Below, piece after piece: positions 1 to 8,645 of a DNA stretch of 22,547 nt. Position 1 is the first letter of the stretch; every line of letters starts with the position of its first letter. This DNA comes from JBCDBH01 sp039184055 (GTDB taxonomy: Bacteria > Acidobacteriota > Thermoanaerobaculia > Multivoradales > J023). The stretch covers positions 1 through 22,547 of the forward strand of contig JBCDBH010000050.1 of the NCBI GenBank assembly GCA_039184055.1, given 5' to 3'. A program made the translations under genes and the position numbers. Under the pieces are notes generated by a model. That model worked only from the letters and a program-made list of their open reading frames with translations. It made no database searches and had not been told where the DNA came from.

Positions 1-51
1 CGCGAGCGCCAAGGCCACGGCGAACAAGGTCACTGTGCTCCAGATCCTCAT
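1..51 (-). CDS. Exported protein, 5' end only (signal peptide)
   Basis: Only the first 17 codons lie in the window; they read MRIWSTVTLFAVALALA. This has the shape of a Sec signal peptide: a short positive start, then a hydrophobic core. The ATG overlaps the TGA of pilY1 as ATGA, so it is very probably translationally coupled to pilY1 and belongs to the same pilus operon. The gene after pilY1 in many gamma-proteobacterial clusters is the minor pilin pilE, but no prepilin G/FTLIE-type motif appears in these residues, so a secreted or outer-membrane protein fits better than a pilin. The function cannot be read from this fragment. Confidence 0.7.
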   Translation of the reverse strand, partial: MRIWSTVTLFAVALALA

Positions 52-3000
52 GGCGAGGTACCGAAACCCGGGCTCGCGATCAGTGCGTTCTCGGAGAACC
101 ACTCGGCCGGGCAGTGTCCGAGAGGCGCCGGTGCGATCGCGACGTTCGCGGTGTTCGAGGTACGCATGGAGATGACCTGCATGTACGCGTCGTTGAATCG
201 GCAACCCGTGGGGAAGAAGGTGTTCTTCATCGTTTCATAGAGCTGCCGCATCGCATCCTCTTGGAGGAACTCCTCGACCGTCAGACCCGAGTCGGTTCCA
301 GAATCGCCCGAGATGTTGTCCGGAGCGTTCTTGGTACCGAGGGGCGAGACGAACGGAGCCGACGCCGAGCCGGAAACCTCCTTGCATCGACCGCTGCTCG
401 CGCAGTCGGCCGAGCTGGTGCCCGTGTCGTCGAATTGGGTCAGCGGATCGGCGTTACGAGCGTCGATCACGTACACGAAGCTCTGACCCGAGCGCGCACA
501 GACCGTTTCACCATCCGGCGAGATCGCCTCGATTCGCGGCTCGAAGCTGTTGAAGATCATGACGCCGTTCAACACGAACGGGCGCGCGGTGACCCGGTGC
601 GAGTCGGGCAATTCGAGCACCCAACCCGGGCTGTTTCCGGTCGCCGGATTGACCACCGGATTGGCCTGGGTCGCGGAATCACCCGGGGCGATCGACTCGT
701 AGTCCTCCTCGTCCCTGGGCAATCCGAAATCGCCAGCCTCGAAGTTCTCGTCGACCACGACGAAGAACCGCGCCTCCGGTCCGTCCTCCCACAGATCTTC
801 GCGGTCACCCGTGCCGATCGCGAGCGCAAAGAGCTCGAGCTCGGGAATCGGCACCGTCGCCGGTGGGAAGTAGAAGGGACGCACGACCGACGGATCGTTC
901 GGATCATTGGCATCGAGGATGACGAACGGATCCCACTCGGCATCGATCAGACGCGTGGTGAGCAGGGCGTCGGCGACGTCGCCGTCGACCAGCGGGTTGG
1001 ACAAATAGGTGTAGTCGAGCAACAGATCCGGATCGATCGTGATCTCTTCGAGCTCGATGGCCGTGGTCAGATCGACCTTGTAGAGATACCCCGCGGTGGT
1101 CGCGATGTAGATGTAGTCGAAAATCCCATCCCGATTCTCATCGATTCCGGTGATGTCGGCGGCGACGGAACCCACGACCTGACGCTTGTAGATCGTCTCG
1201 CCCGTCTCGATATCGACCATGTAGAAGTAGTTTCCACGATCCACCAGAGCCTTGCGGCTGGCATCGATTCCACCACCGAACATCGCCACCCACTTGGTGG
1301 TCTCGTCACCGTTCTCGATCACCACGATCTGACCGATCAGCGGCTTCGACCAGGTCGAGGCGAGATCGGCTTGACCGTTGCCTTCTTTCGTACCGTCACT
1401 ATCGACGTCGTCCTCGTCGAGATGGAAGGTTCCACCCGCGGCGATGGTGACGCCACCGACCGTGAAGTCGGGCACCGTGACCCGATCCGTGAACTCCCAG
1501 AGAATGGCCGGGAAGGAAATGTCTTCGCCAGACAACGTCTCGCAGGCATCACCGCTGAGCCCGGAAGTCGAGATCCCGGTCACCAAGGTGCTGAGACACG
1601 ACGGCAGGTCTTGCTCCTCGGGCAACGGTACGAGGTCGCTTACCGTGGGATCATCGGGATCACTCCCGATACCGTCGGGAAACGTGATGTCGAGCGCGTA
1701 ATAGCCCGGGACAAAACCTTCCACTTGGCGAACCGAGTTGAGCACGTCGCCCGCTTCACGCATACCCGCGACGATGACGTTGCGCCATTCCCGCTGCTCC
1801 CGATCGAGCGGCTGCACGGGATCGATGACGACATCGGCGACCGCGAACGAACCGTCGAGCGAGTAGACATGGTCGTTGAAGTTAGCTTGCTCGCGGACGA
1901 TCGGCATCGCCAGACGCGGCATGACCGAGAAGAGCTCACGACCCGTACCGTCATTGAAGACCTGCACCTTCGTACCCGGACGAGACGGATCATCGGTCTG
2001 AATGCGATAGCCGCCATCGAAGAAATGCACCTGGCCATCGTTGGCCGCCGCCACGAGCATCTTGCGACGCCAAACGTTGCGATCCACATAGTGCGCGTAG
2101 CCGCGCTCCTCGAGATCGTCATCCGTGAGGTTCTCGGGACAGTTGTCCGGTGGCTCGCCCGGCTCGGTGTCACGACCACATAGATCACGCCGCAGGAAGT
2201 CCAGATTACGTGGACCCTCGGTCACCAGAGGATCGGCGTGGAAGATGTCACCGAGGATGTAATCGAACGTCCGGATCAGGATACCGTCAGCGTCCGTCTC
2301 GTTACCCTCTTTGGACTCGTAGATGAACCTGAGGACTTCCTTGAGCTTGTCAGCGCGTTCGTCACTATCCTCGTCGGTTCCGGGATCCAAGGTCGCCAGC
2401 TCGTCCGCGGTGAGGAACACCTCGAACAGGTCGTTGCGCAAGTAGGCATTGGCGTTGCCTTCGGGATAGTCGAGCAGCTGCAGCGACTCGTTCGGATAGA
2501 GCTCGGGATCGAGCGGATAGAACACCCGCCGATCGTTGAGGCTCGAGCCGAGGTTGAGATCCGGCGGATCTTGAGCCAACTGACTCGGAGTCGGTACCTG
2601 ATTGAGCATCTCGGTACCCGCGTCCCAAAGGTGGCAATTGGATTGCAGCTCGAGACTGGCGCAATTTCGATCGGTGTCGGGTTCGCCGGCCTCCGTGAGC
2701 GGCAGGGGCTGACGGAAAGCGTCGATCCGACCGGGCCAGACCGATTGCGACTCTTGCGGAAAGAAGGACGTCAAGAAGATCTTGTCCGACGCGGCACTCT
2801 GAACGGCCGGCACCGACGCCGAGGCGAATGCACTCGCTTCGCTTCGGATCTGTTGGAAGATCGAGGTCAGAGCATCGACGAGCTCGTCCTTGTCCTTGGG
2901 ATAGATCGGCTCGCCCGTGCCACCATTCGAGGCCATGCATTCGAGCTTGTTGTCGTTACCGGCCTCCAGACCGAAACCGACGACGAAGGTCCGAACGTCC

Positions 3001-4946
3001 TCGGCATCGCGCAGAGTCGTGGCGACACTGCAGGGCGTACCACCACAGGTCTCGTCACCATCGGTGATCATCAAGATGTATTTCCGGCGACACGCGAAAT
3101 CGAGATCTTCGTTTTCCGCGACAGCCCGCCAGTCCGCGTACCAGGTCCGAAAATTCGACATCGAGGCACCGAGAGGTGTCGAGCCGAAGGCGATGAGAGG
3201 TCGCTCGTCGTCGTCGAGCAACTCGAGATTCCGGGTCGTACTGGTCGGATCATTGGGAAGATCTTCGAAGTACATCGACGGTCGGTATTCCGGGTCCGCG
3301 CCATTGACCAGACTCGGCGCCAGCCGGTTCTGAATCTCGGCGATGTTGTTGCGACCATCCTTCCAGTCGAGTGGAATGACGTCACCCAAGCCAAAGTCGT
3401 CACCACGACCAAAGGTATCCGCGGTGGTCGTGAACTTCAGGTTGTTGTTGCTGTAATCGTCGTTGCCACTATCCGTGTTCGGATCCCAACCGTTGCACGT
3501 GCTCGACGCTTCGAGATCGTTCGAGCTCTGATTGAAGAAACCCTGGCGCGACGGCCCTCGGCCGGCTCCCACATCCCAGGCCAGAAACGAGCTGATCAGC
3601 TCGAATTCGACCTCGATCGAACCGACGTCCGTCAGACCCGCGGCACAGTCGGTGTTGTCGTCACAACGCGACACCGTAATGTCGACTTCCAGGCGATCGT
3701 CGCCATAGTCATCGGAGCTCGGTGAGTATCGAACGCGATAGATCTGGCTGTTGTTCTCTCGGATCCACACATCGGTGGTGACACTGTTCTCGATACCGAG
3801 TTTGGGATACCGCTGTGCTCGCAAGAGCTCCCACTCGTCGGATAGATCCGCCGGTGACGACGATTGGCAAGCGACGGTCGAACCGTTCGTACAGCTCCAA
3901 TTCTCATTGCGCCCGAAGACTTCCTCACTCCCATAGGCCGGGAAGAGCGTGCCACCGTCCAGGGTCACCTGCTCCGTTGGATCACCGTCCTCTTCGGTTT
4001 CTGGGACGCGATAGAGCCAGTGCTTGCTACGTGCGCGAAGGTTGTTTTGATTGTAGGTGGCAAAGCCGAACCGGACGCTGTCGACCGAATCGAGCACTTC
4101 GACCATGGCCTCTTTGGCCTGGAAGAACTTGGAGGTCGGATCGTCGGAGTTGAGACGGGCAAAGCAGTCGCCCGATTCGCACAACGGGGCCTCGCAACGA
4201 TAGCCCTCGCGCAAACACGGCGGCAGATCCTGAGCGAAAAAGCGCACGGCATCGGCTGAGACGTACGTCGCCGACGCGGTATCGGTCCGGATCGTCACCG
4301 TGCCGGTCGTACCCGCGTTGAAGTCGTAGGTGCCCAAGAGGTTCCACTGCGCACCGCCACTACGCTGATTGATGATGACCGTATCGGTGCCGTTGGCGTG
4401 CACGATATCGACGGGAATGCTGTCGGCGCGCACGCTATTCGACGACCAATACATGTAGACCTCGTATTCACGGGTCTCGGGAAGCGAAGGCGTAAACGTC
4501 GCGGTCGACGTCGGGTAGATATTCCGGCTCCAAACGTACTCGGTACCGTAGAAGCCCGGAACACCGCTACTCGTGAACCAGGTGCCTTCCGTCGCGAAGC
4601 CCGGATCGAGATTGTCGACGATGACCTCGACCGGCGGATCGGTGCTGGTCAGGTCGTATTCGACACAGCCCCAATTCGGGCACAGCTTTTCGCACAGGGC
4701 GCCGTACTCGCACTCGGTCGTACAGGTCAGATCGAATGGATCGATATCGTCGGCGGCATCCTCGGCCGAGCACACGGGGGTCCAGTGCATCGAACCCGAG
4801 GTATCGAACATGATGAACACGTAGGGATCGCCGACTGAGTCACGAAGCAACTCACGGTCGTCGGCCGCGCCGGGTGCCGCGACGAGAAGAGTCACCGCGA
4901 TCAGCAACGTCGCGAGACGCAATACGGGATGAATCGAATCGAACAT
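48..4946 (-). CDS. pilY1: PilY1-like type IV pilus tip adhesin with inserted golvesin-like domain
   Basis: A 1632-residue secreted protein related to PilC/PilY1, which caps the type IV pilus and acts in pilus extension, adhesion and surface sensing. Residues 1-28 form a signal peptide. A von Willebrand A domain carries the MIDAS parts DTSGS (48-52), STPLG (589-593) and TDGDE (628-632). It is split by long insertions, one of which (about 107-238) looks like a golvesin C-terminal-type beta domain flanked by ten cysteines (59-94 and 244-261). The C-terminal half is the PilY1 beta-propeller, with MLVAAANDGQVHFFDGG at 963-979 and a calcium loop DENRDGIFD at 1269-1277. The ATG at 4946 is preferred over longer in-frame extensions because AGGAG sits eight bases upstream and the signal peptide follows at once. 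It lies 22 bases after pilX and overlaps the next gene. It is longer than Pseudomonas PilY1 (about 1160 residues, from memory), mainly through the N-terminal insertions. Confidence 0.93.
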   Translation of the reverse strand: MFDSIHPVLRLATLLIAVTLLVAAPGAADDRELLRDSVGDPYVFIMFDTSGSMHWTPVCSAEDAADDIDPFDLTCTTECEYGALCEKLCPNWGCVEYDLTSTDPPVEVIVDNLDPGFATEGTWFTSSGVPGFYGTEYVWSRNIYPTSTATFTPSLPETREYEVYMYWSSNSVRADSIPVDIVHANGTDTVIINQRSGGAQWNLLGTYDFNAGTTGTVTIRTDTASATYVSADAVRFFAQDLPPCLREGYRCEAPLCESGDCFARLNSDDPTSKFFQAKEAMVEVLDSVDSVRFGFATYNQNNLRARSKHWLYRVPETEEDGDPTEQVTLDGGTLFPAYGSEEVFGRNENWSCTNGSTVACQSSSPADLSDEWELLRAQRYPKLGIENSVTTDVWIRENNSQIYRVRYSPSSDDYGDDRLEVDITVSRCDDNTDCAAGLTDVGSIEVEFELISSFLAWDVGAGRGPSRQGFFNQSSNDLEASSTCNGWDPNTDSGNDDYSNNNLKFTTTADTFGRGDDFGLGDVIPLDWKDGRNNIAEIQNRLAPSLVNGADPEYRPSMYFEDLPNDPTSTTRNLELLDDDERPLIAFGSTPLGASMSNFRTWYADWRAVAENEDLDFACRRKYILMITDGDETCGGTPCSVATTLRDAEDVRTFVVGFGLEAGNDNKLECMASNGGTGEPIYPKDKDELVDALTSIFQQIRSEASAFASASVPAVQSAASDKIFLTSFFPQESQSVWPGRIDAFRQPLPLTEAGEPDTDRNCASLELQSNCHLWDAGTEMLNQVPTPSQLAQDPPDLNLGSSLNDRRVFYPLDPELYPNESLQLLDYPEGNANAYLRNDLFEVFLTADELATLDPGTDEDSDERADKLKEVLRFIYESKEGNETDADGILIRTFDYILGDIFHADPLVTEGPRNLDFLRRDLCGRDTEPGEPPDNCPENLTDDDLEERGYAHYVDRNVWRRKMLVAAANDGQVHFFDGGYRIQTDDPSRPGTKVQVFNDGTGRELFSVMPRLAMPIVREQANFNDHVYSLDGSFAVADVVIDPVQPLDREQREWRNVIVAGMREAGDVLNSVRQVEGFVPGYYALDITFPDGIGSDPDDPTVSDLVPLPEEQDLPSCLSTLVTGISTSGLSGDACETLSGEDISFPAILWEFTDRVTVPDFTVGGVTIAAGGTFHLDEDDVDSDGTKEGNGQADLASTWSKPLIGQIVVIENGDETTKWVAMFGGGIDASRKALVDRGNYFYMVDIETGETIYKRQVVGSVAADITGIDENRDGIFDYIYIATTAGYLYKVDLTTAIELEEITIDPDLLLDYTYLSNPLVDGDVADALLTTRLIDAEWDPFVILDANDPNDPSVVRPFYFPPATVPIPELELFALAIGTGDREDLWEDGPEARFFVVVDENFEAGDFGLPRDEEDYESIAPGDSATQANPVVNPATGNSPGWVLELPDSHRVTARPFVLNGVMIFNSFEPRIEAISPDGETVCARSGQSFVYVIDARNADPLTQFDDTGTSSADCASSGRCKEVSGSASAPFVSPLGTKNAPDNISGDSGTDSGLTVEEFLQEDAMRQLYETMKNTFFPTGCRFNDAYMQVISMRTSNTANVAIAPAPLGHCPAEWFSENALIASPGFGTSP

Positions 4947-4968
4947 GGAAAAAACTCCTGATTCCGTC

Positions 4969-5628
4969 CTAGTTGCTGCGGGTGCTCTCGTAGAAGAGCT
5001 CGTCACCGAAGCCGCCTTGGGCTCCCAGATCACCGGTCGGAGGTGCTTTCAAGGGGGAAATGAAGAAGCCGTACGTCAGAGTCTTGTCGCTCACGACCTC
5101 GACATCGTCGGGATCGGTACCGTCCTCTTCGAAGGGAGTCACGGGCCCGGCCGCGGGTGTACCTGGCCAGAAGACACGCTGCGCGCGCGACGAGAGTAAG
5201 GTGAAGTATTGAAAGTAGCGTTCTTGGATCGGCCGATCCTCGAGCGAGTCCGTCCAAGGTGCGGGCTCATACGCCACCATGTACAGATTGGTCGTGCCGG
5301 TTCGGTATCCGACCATGTAATTCGGCGGCGCCGGCTCGTGGTAGAGGTTGTCGTCCGAGGCATCGGCCGGGTCTTCGGGCCCGGTGACGATCGCCAGCCT
5401 CTTGCCCCACCATTCTCCACTGACGGTAAGGCCCGTGATGCCCGCCCACATGCCCGTTTCGGCGGCGGCGAACGTGCGATCGATGGTGCGCTCATTGCTA
5501 CCGGCCTGGGCTTCGAACTCGGTCGTCAACGCCAAGGTAACCCCGAGCAGCGACAGGATGAGCACGACGAAGAGGGCCATCACGAAGACGCTGCCTTCCT
5601 GACCCGGGTGCGTAACGCGCGTTCTCAT
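4969..5628 (-). CDS. pilX: PilX-like minor pilin
   Basis: A 219-residue protein with the PilX N-terminal pattern: a short charged start, EGSVFVMALFVVLILSLLG (11-29) as membrane helix, then an ERTIDRTFAAAETG stretch (46-59) matching the family's conserved AAE segment. A possible prepilin cleavage point is Gly12/Ser13. The glutamate usual at mature position 5 is absent, as is common in PilX and GspK proteins. PilX belongs to the minor-pilin priming complex and works with PilY1 at the pilus tip. The start was chosen because its ATG overlaps the pilW stop as ATGA, with GAGGAA upstream; a longer in-frame reading has no prepilin-like start. The remainder is a non-conserved globular domain. The assignment rests on the N-terminus and gene order. 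Confidence 0.85.
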   Translation of the reverse strand: MRTRVTHPGQEGSVFVMALFVVLILSLLGVTLALTTEFEAQAGSNERTIDRTFAAAETGMWAGITGLTVSGEWWGKRLAIVTGPEDPADASDDNLYHEPAPPNYMVGYRTGTTNLYMVAYEPAPWTDSLEDRPIQERYFQYFTLLSSRAQRVFWPGTPAAGPVTPFEEDGTDPDDVEVVSDKTLTYGFFISPLKAPPTGDLGAQGGFGDELFYESTRSN

Positions 5629-7067
5629 AGGGTATTCCTCAGCTCGACGATGGTGGAAAGATGACGGCGCGGGTACTGCAACATCTGCACGTTGTAGTTG
5701 TAGGTGGTGCTGTCGATGGTGAAATTGGCGCCACGATCCGCGTCTTCGAGATTCGCGAAGCGGTGGCCGAGATGACCGGGCAAGGCACCACCGAGATGGA
5801 CGATCGTGTTGACCCGAATGAAATGGTAATCGGCCGTATCGGCGTACCACACCGTCATGTCCTGATCGTCGTCGAGCGCGTGGTTGTAGAGGATCTCGTC
5901 GAGCTCGGCCGCGGCCCGATCCTCGGTGACGATGCCCCGTTCGATGAGATCGGCGTCGTCGCATGCATCAGGACAGGTCGGATCGACGTCGATACCCGCC
6001 GCGACTTGGAAGTCTAGGAAGTTGTCCGCGATATCGATGACGTCGATGAGCTCGTCGGTGCCCGGGACGAAACGCGCGCGTGACAAACGAACCTGCGGCA
6101 TGGTCGATTCCGTGATGTCACCGTTGGACCCCACCGGAATCGCGTTGTCGGGATCATCGTCGACCTGGAGGAAATAGCGTAGCTCCTCGAGCACACCGAT
6201 CGAGCCGATCTGCCGGGGCAGCTGCACGTTACCCACACCGGTCGCCACCGTATAACCGCCCGCGGCGTCTTGGAGCGACGAGCCGGTGGTGAAATCGTGG
6301 AGTTGTTGTGCGTTGGTGGCGCCGGTCAAGTTGACGCGCAAGCGAATGCAGTTGCCGAGCGCTTGACCGGCCGGGCAGGGTGCGATCGCTAGATTGCTCT
6401 GATCGATATCGACCTCGAGAATGGCGAAGGCACCCGGGTTCATGATGTCGCGCACGATCACCTGCGTCGACAAGCCGTCGGTGAGTGCGTCGATGAAGTC
6501 ACTCAAGTCTTGTTCGACGGAAAGATTGATCTGATCGGCGAGGTAGATGTCCTTGCCCGCGAGCTCGTAATTGTCGGGGGTGATCTCGTCCAGATAGTCG
6601 ATGAGATCGATTTGCGCGAGCCCATCGGGCCCCGTCACGTACGCCACTTTGGATTCGAAAGCACCACGAAGGACGAGGACGTCGCTACCGGTGAGAATCT
6701 GCGGCGAGGTGTCGTCACCGTCGATGATGTAGGTTTCGTCGGCGACATCGTTGATGATCTCGACCGCGAGACCATCGGGGAAAAGCCCCGGTGTCACGGT
6801 GGGATCGAGGATCGGCCCACTATCGGGCTGACGCCGAGACACGGGCATGCCCCCGAGCCCCGCCTCACGGATGTGATCGATCAACTCGATCTGGGCGACG
6901 CGTTGTGCCTGCTGCAGCTCCGAGGTGCGGATCTGCGCTCGCGTGATGCGGTTCATGCCGTCGAAAAGCACCATCAGAGCGAGGGTCAGCTCGACGAGCA
7001 CGAACAGCGCAACGAGCAACTCCAACAACGAAAAGCCACGCCGGTTCTTTTTGGTTCTGTCGATCAT
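5625..7067 (-). CDS. pilW: PilW-like minor pilin
   Basis: A 480-residue prepilin-like protein. The leader MIDRTKKNRRG ends at Gly11 and is followed by FSLLELLVALFVLVELTLAL, with glutamate at mature position 5 (Glu16). This is a class III signal that PilD would cleave and N-methylate. The C-terminal region is large, acidic and rich in beta-type sequence, with cysteine pairs (APCPAGQALGNC and TCPDACDDADL). Length, and position between a shorter PilV-like prepilin and PilX, fit PilW of the tip-priming complex, although it is longer than typical PilW. The ATG at 7067 has GGAGG about eight bases upstream; longer in-frame forms would bury the prepilin leader. It follows pilV by 13 bases and overlaps pilX by four. 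Confidence 0.87.
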   Translation of the reverse strand: MIDRTKKNRRGFSLLELLVALFVLVELTLALMVLFDGMNRITRAQIRTSELQQAQRVAQIELIDHIREAGLGGMPVSRRQPDSGPILDPTVTPGLFPDGLAVEIINDVADETYIIDGDDTSPQILTGSDVLVLRGAFESKVAYVTGPDGLAQIDLIDYLDEITPDNYELAGKDIYLADQINLSVEQDLSDFIDALTDGLSTQVIVRDIMNPGAFAILEVDIDQSNLAIAPCPAGQALGNCIRLRVNLTGATNAQQLHDFTTGSSLQDAAGGYTVATGVGNVQLPRQIGSIGVLEELRYFLQVDDDPDNAIPVGSNGDITESTMPQVRLSRARFVPGTDELIDVIDIADNFLDFQVAAGIDVDPTCPDACDDADLIERGIVTEDRAAAELDEILYNHALDDDQDMTVWYADTADYHFIRVNTIVHLGGALPGHLGHRFANLEDADRGANFTIDSTTYNYNVQMLQYPRRHLSTIVELRNTL

Positions 7068-7080
7068 CGTGTCGCCTCCG

Positions 7081-7851
7081 TCAGAATCCGCGCATGTGCT
7101 GGATTTGGTAGGACTGACGCGCCCCGGACGTCGGACCGGTGCCGACGAGCTCATCCGCCTCACCTTCCGCGGTCAGGTCCGCGAGATCACAACCCCGACA
7201 GCCGACCAGCACCGTAATCTCCTGGAAATGGCGATAGGGCAGGCCTTCCAACGTATCGGGATCGTAGGGATCGAGCGGATCGTCGAAGAGATCCGGATGA
7301 CCACCCTGAATGAGCGTGCGCCCGTCCACGGTGCTCACCTGACCCTGAATGATGTCGCCGTAGCTGTACCAGCGATACTCCACCCGCGTTTCATAGAGCG
7401 TGTTGGCGCCGCCATCCTCGTCGGCATCGGCTGGTAGATCGTCATCCAACAGCCATTGCCCATCGCCGAGTACGGGACCATCGTTGGGCACGCCGGTGGG
7501 CAGCGTCGTCGCCGTCACCTCGACCGGGTCGTAGTAGGTGTACTGGATGACCTGCGCATTGCGCCCGACGACGGTTTGGCCTCGCGAGTCGTCATCGACC
7601 TCACCCGCGGTGACATCCAGCGACGGATGATCGATCGGTGTGCCGACAAAGCGTTCGTAGAGCGTCCGGCCGTGATTGGTCGCTCGAGAAAAATCATCGC
7701 CTCGTTTGTTGTTGGCCATCGAGGTGACCATCACCGTGGTGAGCGACACGGCTACCGTGGCGATCAAAACCGACGCGACCAGCAGCTCGAGCAGCGATAA
7801 GCCTCGACTCTGGCGCCGGGATGAGGGAACTGGGGGAATCTGCTTCGTCAT
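7081..7851 (-). CDS. pilV: PilV-like minor pilin
   Basis: A 256-residue prepilin-like protein. The basic leader ends in SRRQSRG (11-17); after Gly17 come LSLLELLVASVLIATVAVSL, with the mature position-5 glutamate at Glu22. This is a type IV minor pilin, assigned to PilV by its place between fimT and pilW. Leucine instead of phenylalanine follows the cleavage glycine, which prepilin peptidases generally tolerate. The soluble part has a VGCRGCDL cysteine pair near the C-terminus. The ATG at 7851 has GAGGAGAGG just upstream; the much longer open frame 5' of it is antisense or out-of-frame shadow over fimT. It lies 16 bases after fimT, in the same operon. Confidence 0.83.
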   Translation of the reverse strand: MTKQIPPVPSSRRQSRGLSLLELLVASVLIATVAVSLTTVMVTSMANNKRGDDFSRATNHGRTLYERFVGTPIDHPSLDVTAGEVDDDSRGQTVVGRNAQVIQYTYYDPVEVTATTLPTGVPNDGPVLGDGQWLLDDDLPADADEDGGANTLYETRVEYRWYSYGDIIQGQVSTVDGRTLIQGGHPDLFDDPLDPYDPDTLEGLPYRHFQEITVLVGCRGCDLADLTAEGEADELVGTGPTSGARQSYQIQHMRGF

Positions 7852-7867
7852 TGCCTCTCCTCGAGCG

Positions 7868-8548
7868 TCACGGACAGCCTTCCAAATCGATACACACGGC
7901 TTCGGCGGAAGCTGGCGTGCAGACGATCGGACCGACGGTTTCCGGAGCACCGCTCCGGTTGCGCAGTCGGACGATGTTGACGACCTGCCGGTCGGTTTCG
8001 ATGTCTTTCCAAATGATGATCTCGGCCGGAAGATTCTCGTCATCGACCGCCGCCAGCTCGTCGATCTGGACGAAGTAATCGTCCTCGGACCCATCGTCGA
8101 CGAGATTGACCTTGGCGCAGACTCGCGACGTTTCCGGCTCGCGGACGAGATGACGGGCCTCTTCCTGCCAGCCGAACGTGTCGTCCGCTTCGACCACGCG
8201 CTTCCGAACAACGAACCAATATTGAACATTGTTGGGCGCGCGCATCGGCCAACTCACTTCAGCGTCGTCGGCGAGATCGTCCTCGCTCTCGATCTCATCG
8301 ATACTGCCGTTCTCGAGCCGCAGCGCGGTCGGTACCGACTCACGAGCGGCGAGGAGACGCGCCTGAGAAAAAGCGATCTCGAATTGCTTCGCTGCTTGGT
8401 CGACCCGCATCCGCGGGATCATCTCGCGCATCGCCACGAGACCCAACGTCGCCATCAGACCGATGATCGCGAGCACGATCAGAGCCTCGAGAAGGGTAAA
8501 GCCGCGTACCGAGCGCCTGGTTGGAGTGGCCACGTCAATCTTGAGCAT
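7868..8548 (-). CDS. fimT: GspH/FimT-family minor pilin
   Basis: A 226-residue pseudopilin-like protein. The leader MLKIDVATPTRRSVRG is followed by FTLLEALIVLAIIGLMATLG (Gly16/Phe17 cleavage, Glu21 at mature position 5). The segment DQAAKQFEIAFSQARLLAARE, reading about 44-64, is the helix typical of FimT/GspH proteins (FimT/FimU of type IV pili, GspH of type II secretion). Context with pilV, pilW, pilX and pilY1 favours the pilus role. The ATG at 8548 has only a modest AGGA upstream; the GTG directly before it (8551) or a GTG at codon 6 (8533) are alternatives. The start matters because a sigma-54-like element ends only 14 bases upstream of it. First gene of the minor-pilin operon. Confidence 0.87.
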   Translation of the reverse strand: MLKIDVATPTRRSVRGFTLLEALIVLAIIGLMATLGLVAMREMIPRMRVDQAAKQFEIAFSQARLLAARESVPTALRLENGSIDEIESEDDLADDAEVSWPMRAPNNVQYWFVVRKRVVEADDTFGWQEEARHLVREPETSRVCAKVNLVDDGSEDDYFVQIDELAAVDDENLPAEIIIWKDIETDRQVVNIVRLRNRSGAPETVGPIVCTPASAEAVCIDLEGCP

Positions 8549-8562
8549 CACGCCGATCCTAT

Positions 8563-8581
8563 AAAGCAACGTCGATGCCAA
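8563..8581 (-). promoter_or_regulatory. Candidate sigma-54 (RpoN) promoter for fimT-pilVWXY1
   Basis: Read on the minus strand, TTGGCATCGACGTTGCTTT contains TGGCA and TTGC with GG and GC separated by exactly ten bases, the core rule for -24/-12 promoters. Two positions differ from TGGCACG-N4-TTGCW. The inferred start of transcription is near 8554, leaving about six bases before the fimT ATG, so the transcript would be nearly leaderless or fimT would use the GTG at 8533. That tight spacing is why confidence is moderate. Confidence 0.45.
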
Positions 8582-8645
8582 CACCACCGATGGGCTCGTA
8601 ACCCTTGTATCCCGGACGAATTCGGCCTGCTTCGAACGACGGGTC

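Noticed and set aside
114..2183. Long plus-strand open frame (689 codons) opposite pilY1
   Set aside because: It lies entirely antisense to the well-supported pilY1, its translation is Arg/Asp/Val-rich with no family motifs, and long antisense frames are expected in GC-rich coding DNA.
2238..3725. Second long plus-strand open frame (495 codons) opposite pilY1
   Set aside because: Antisense shadow with no recognisable domain and no ribosome site; pilY1 is continuous across it.
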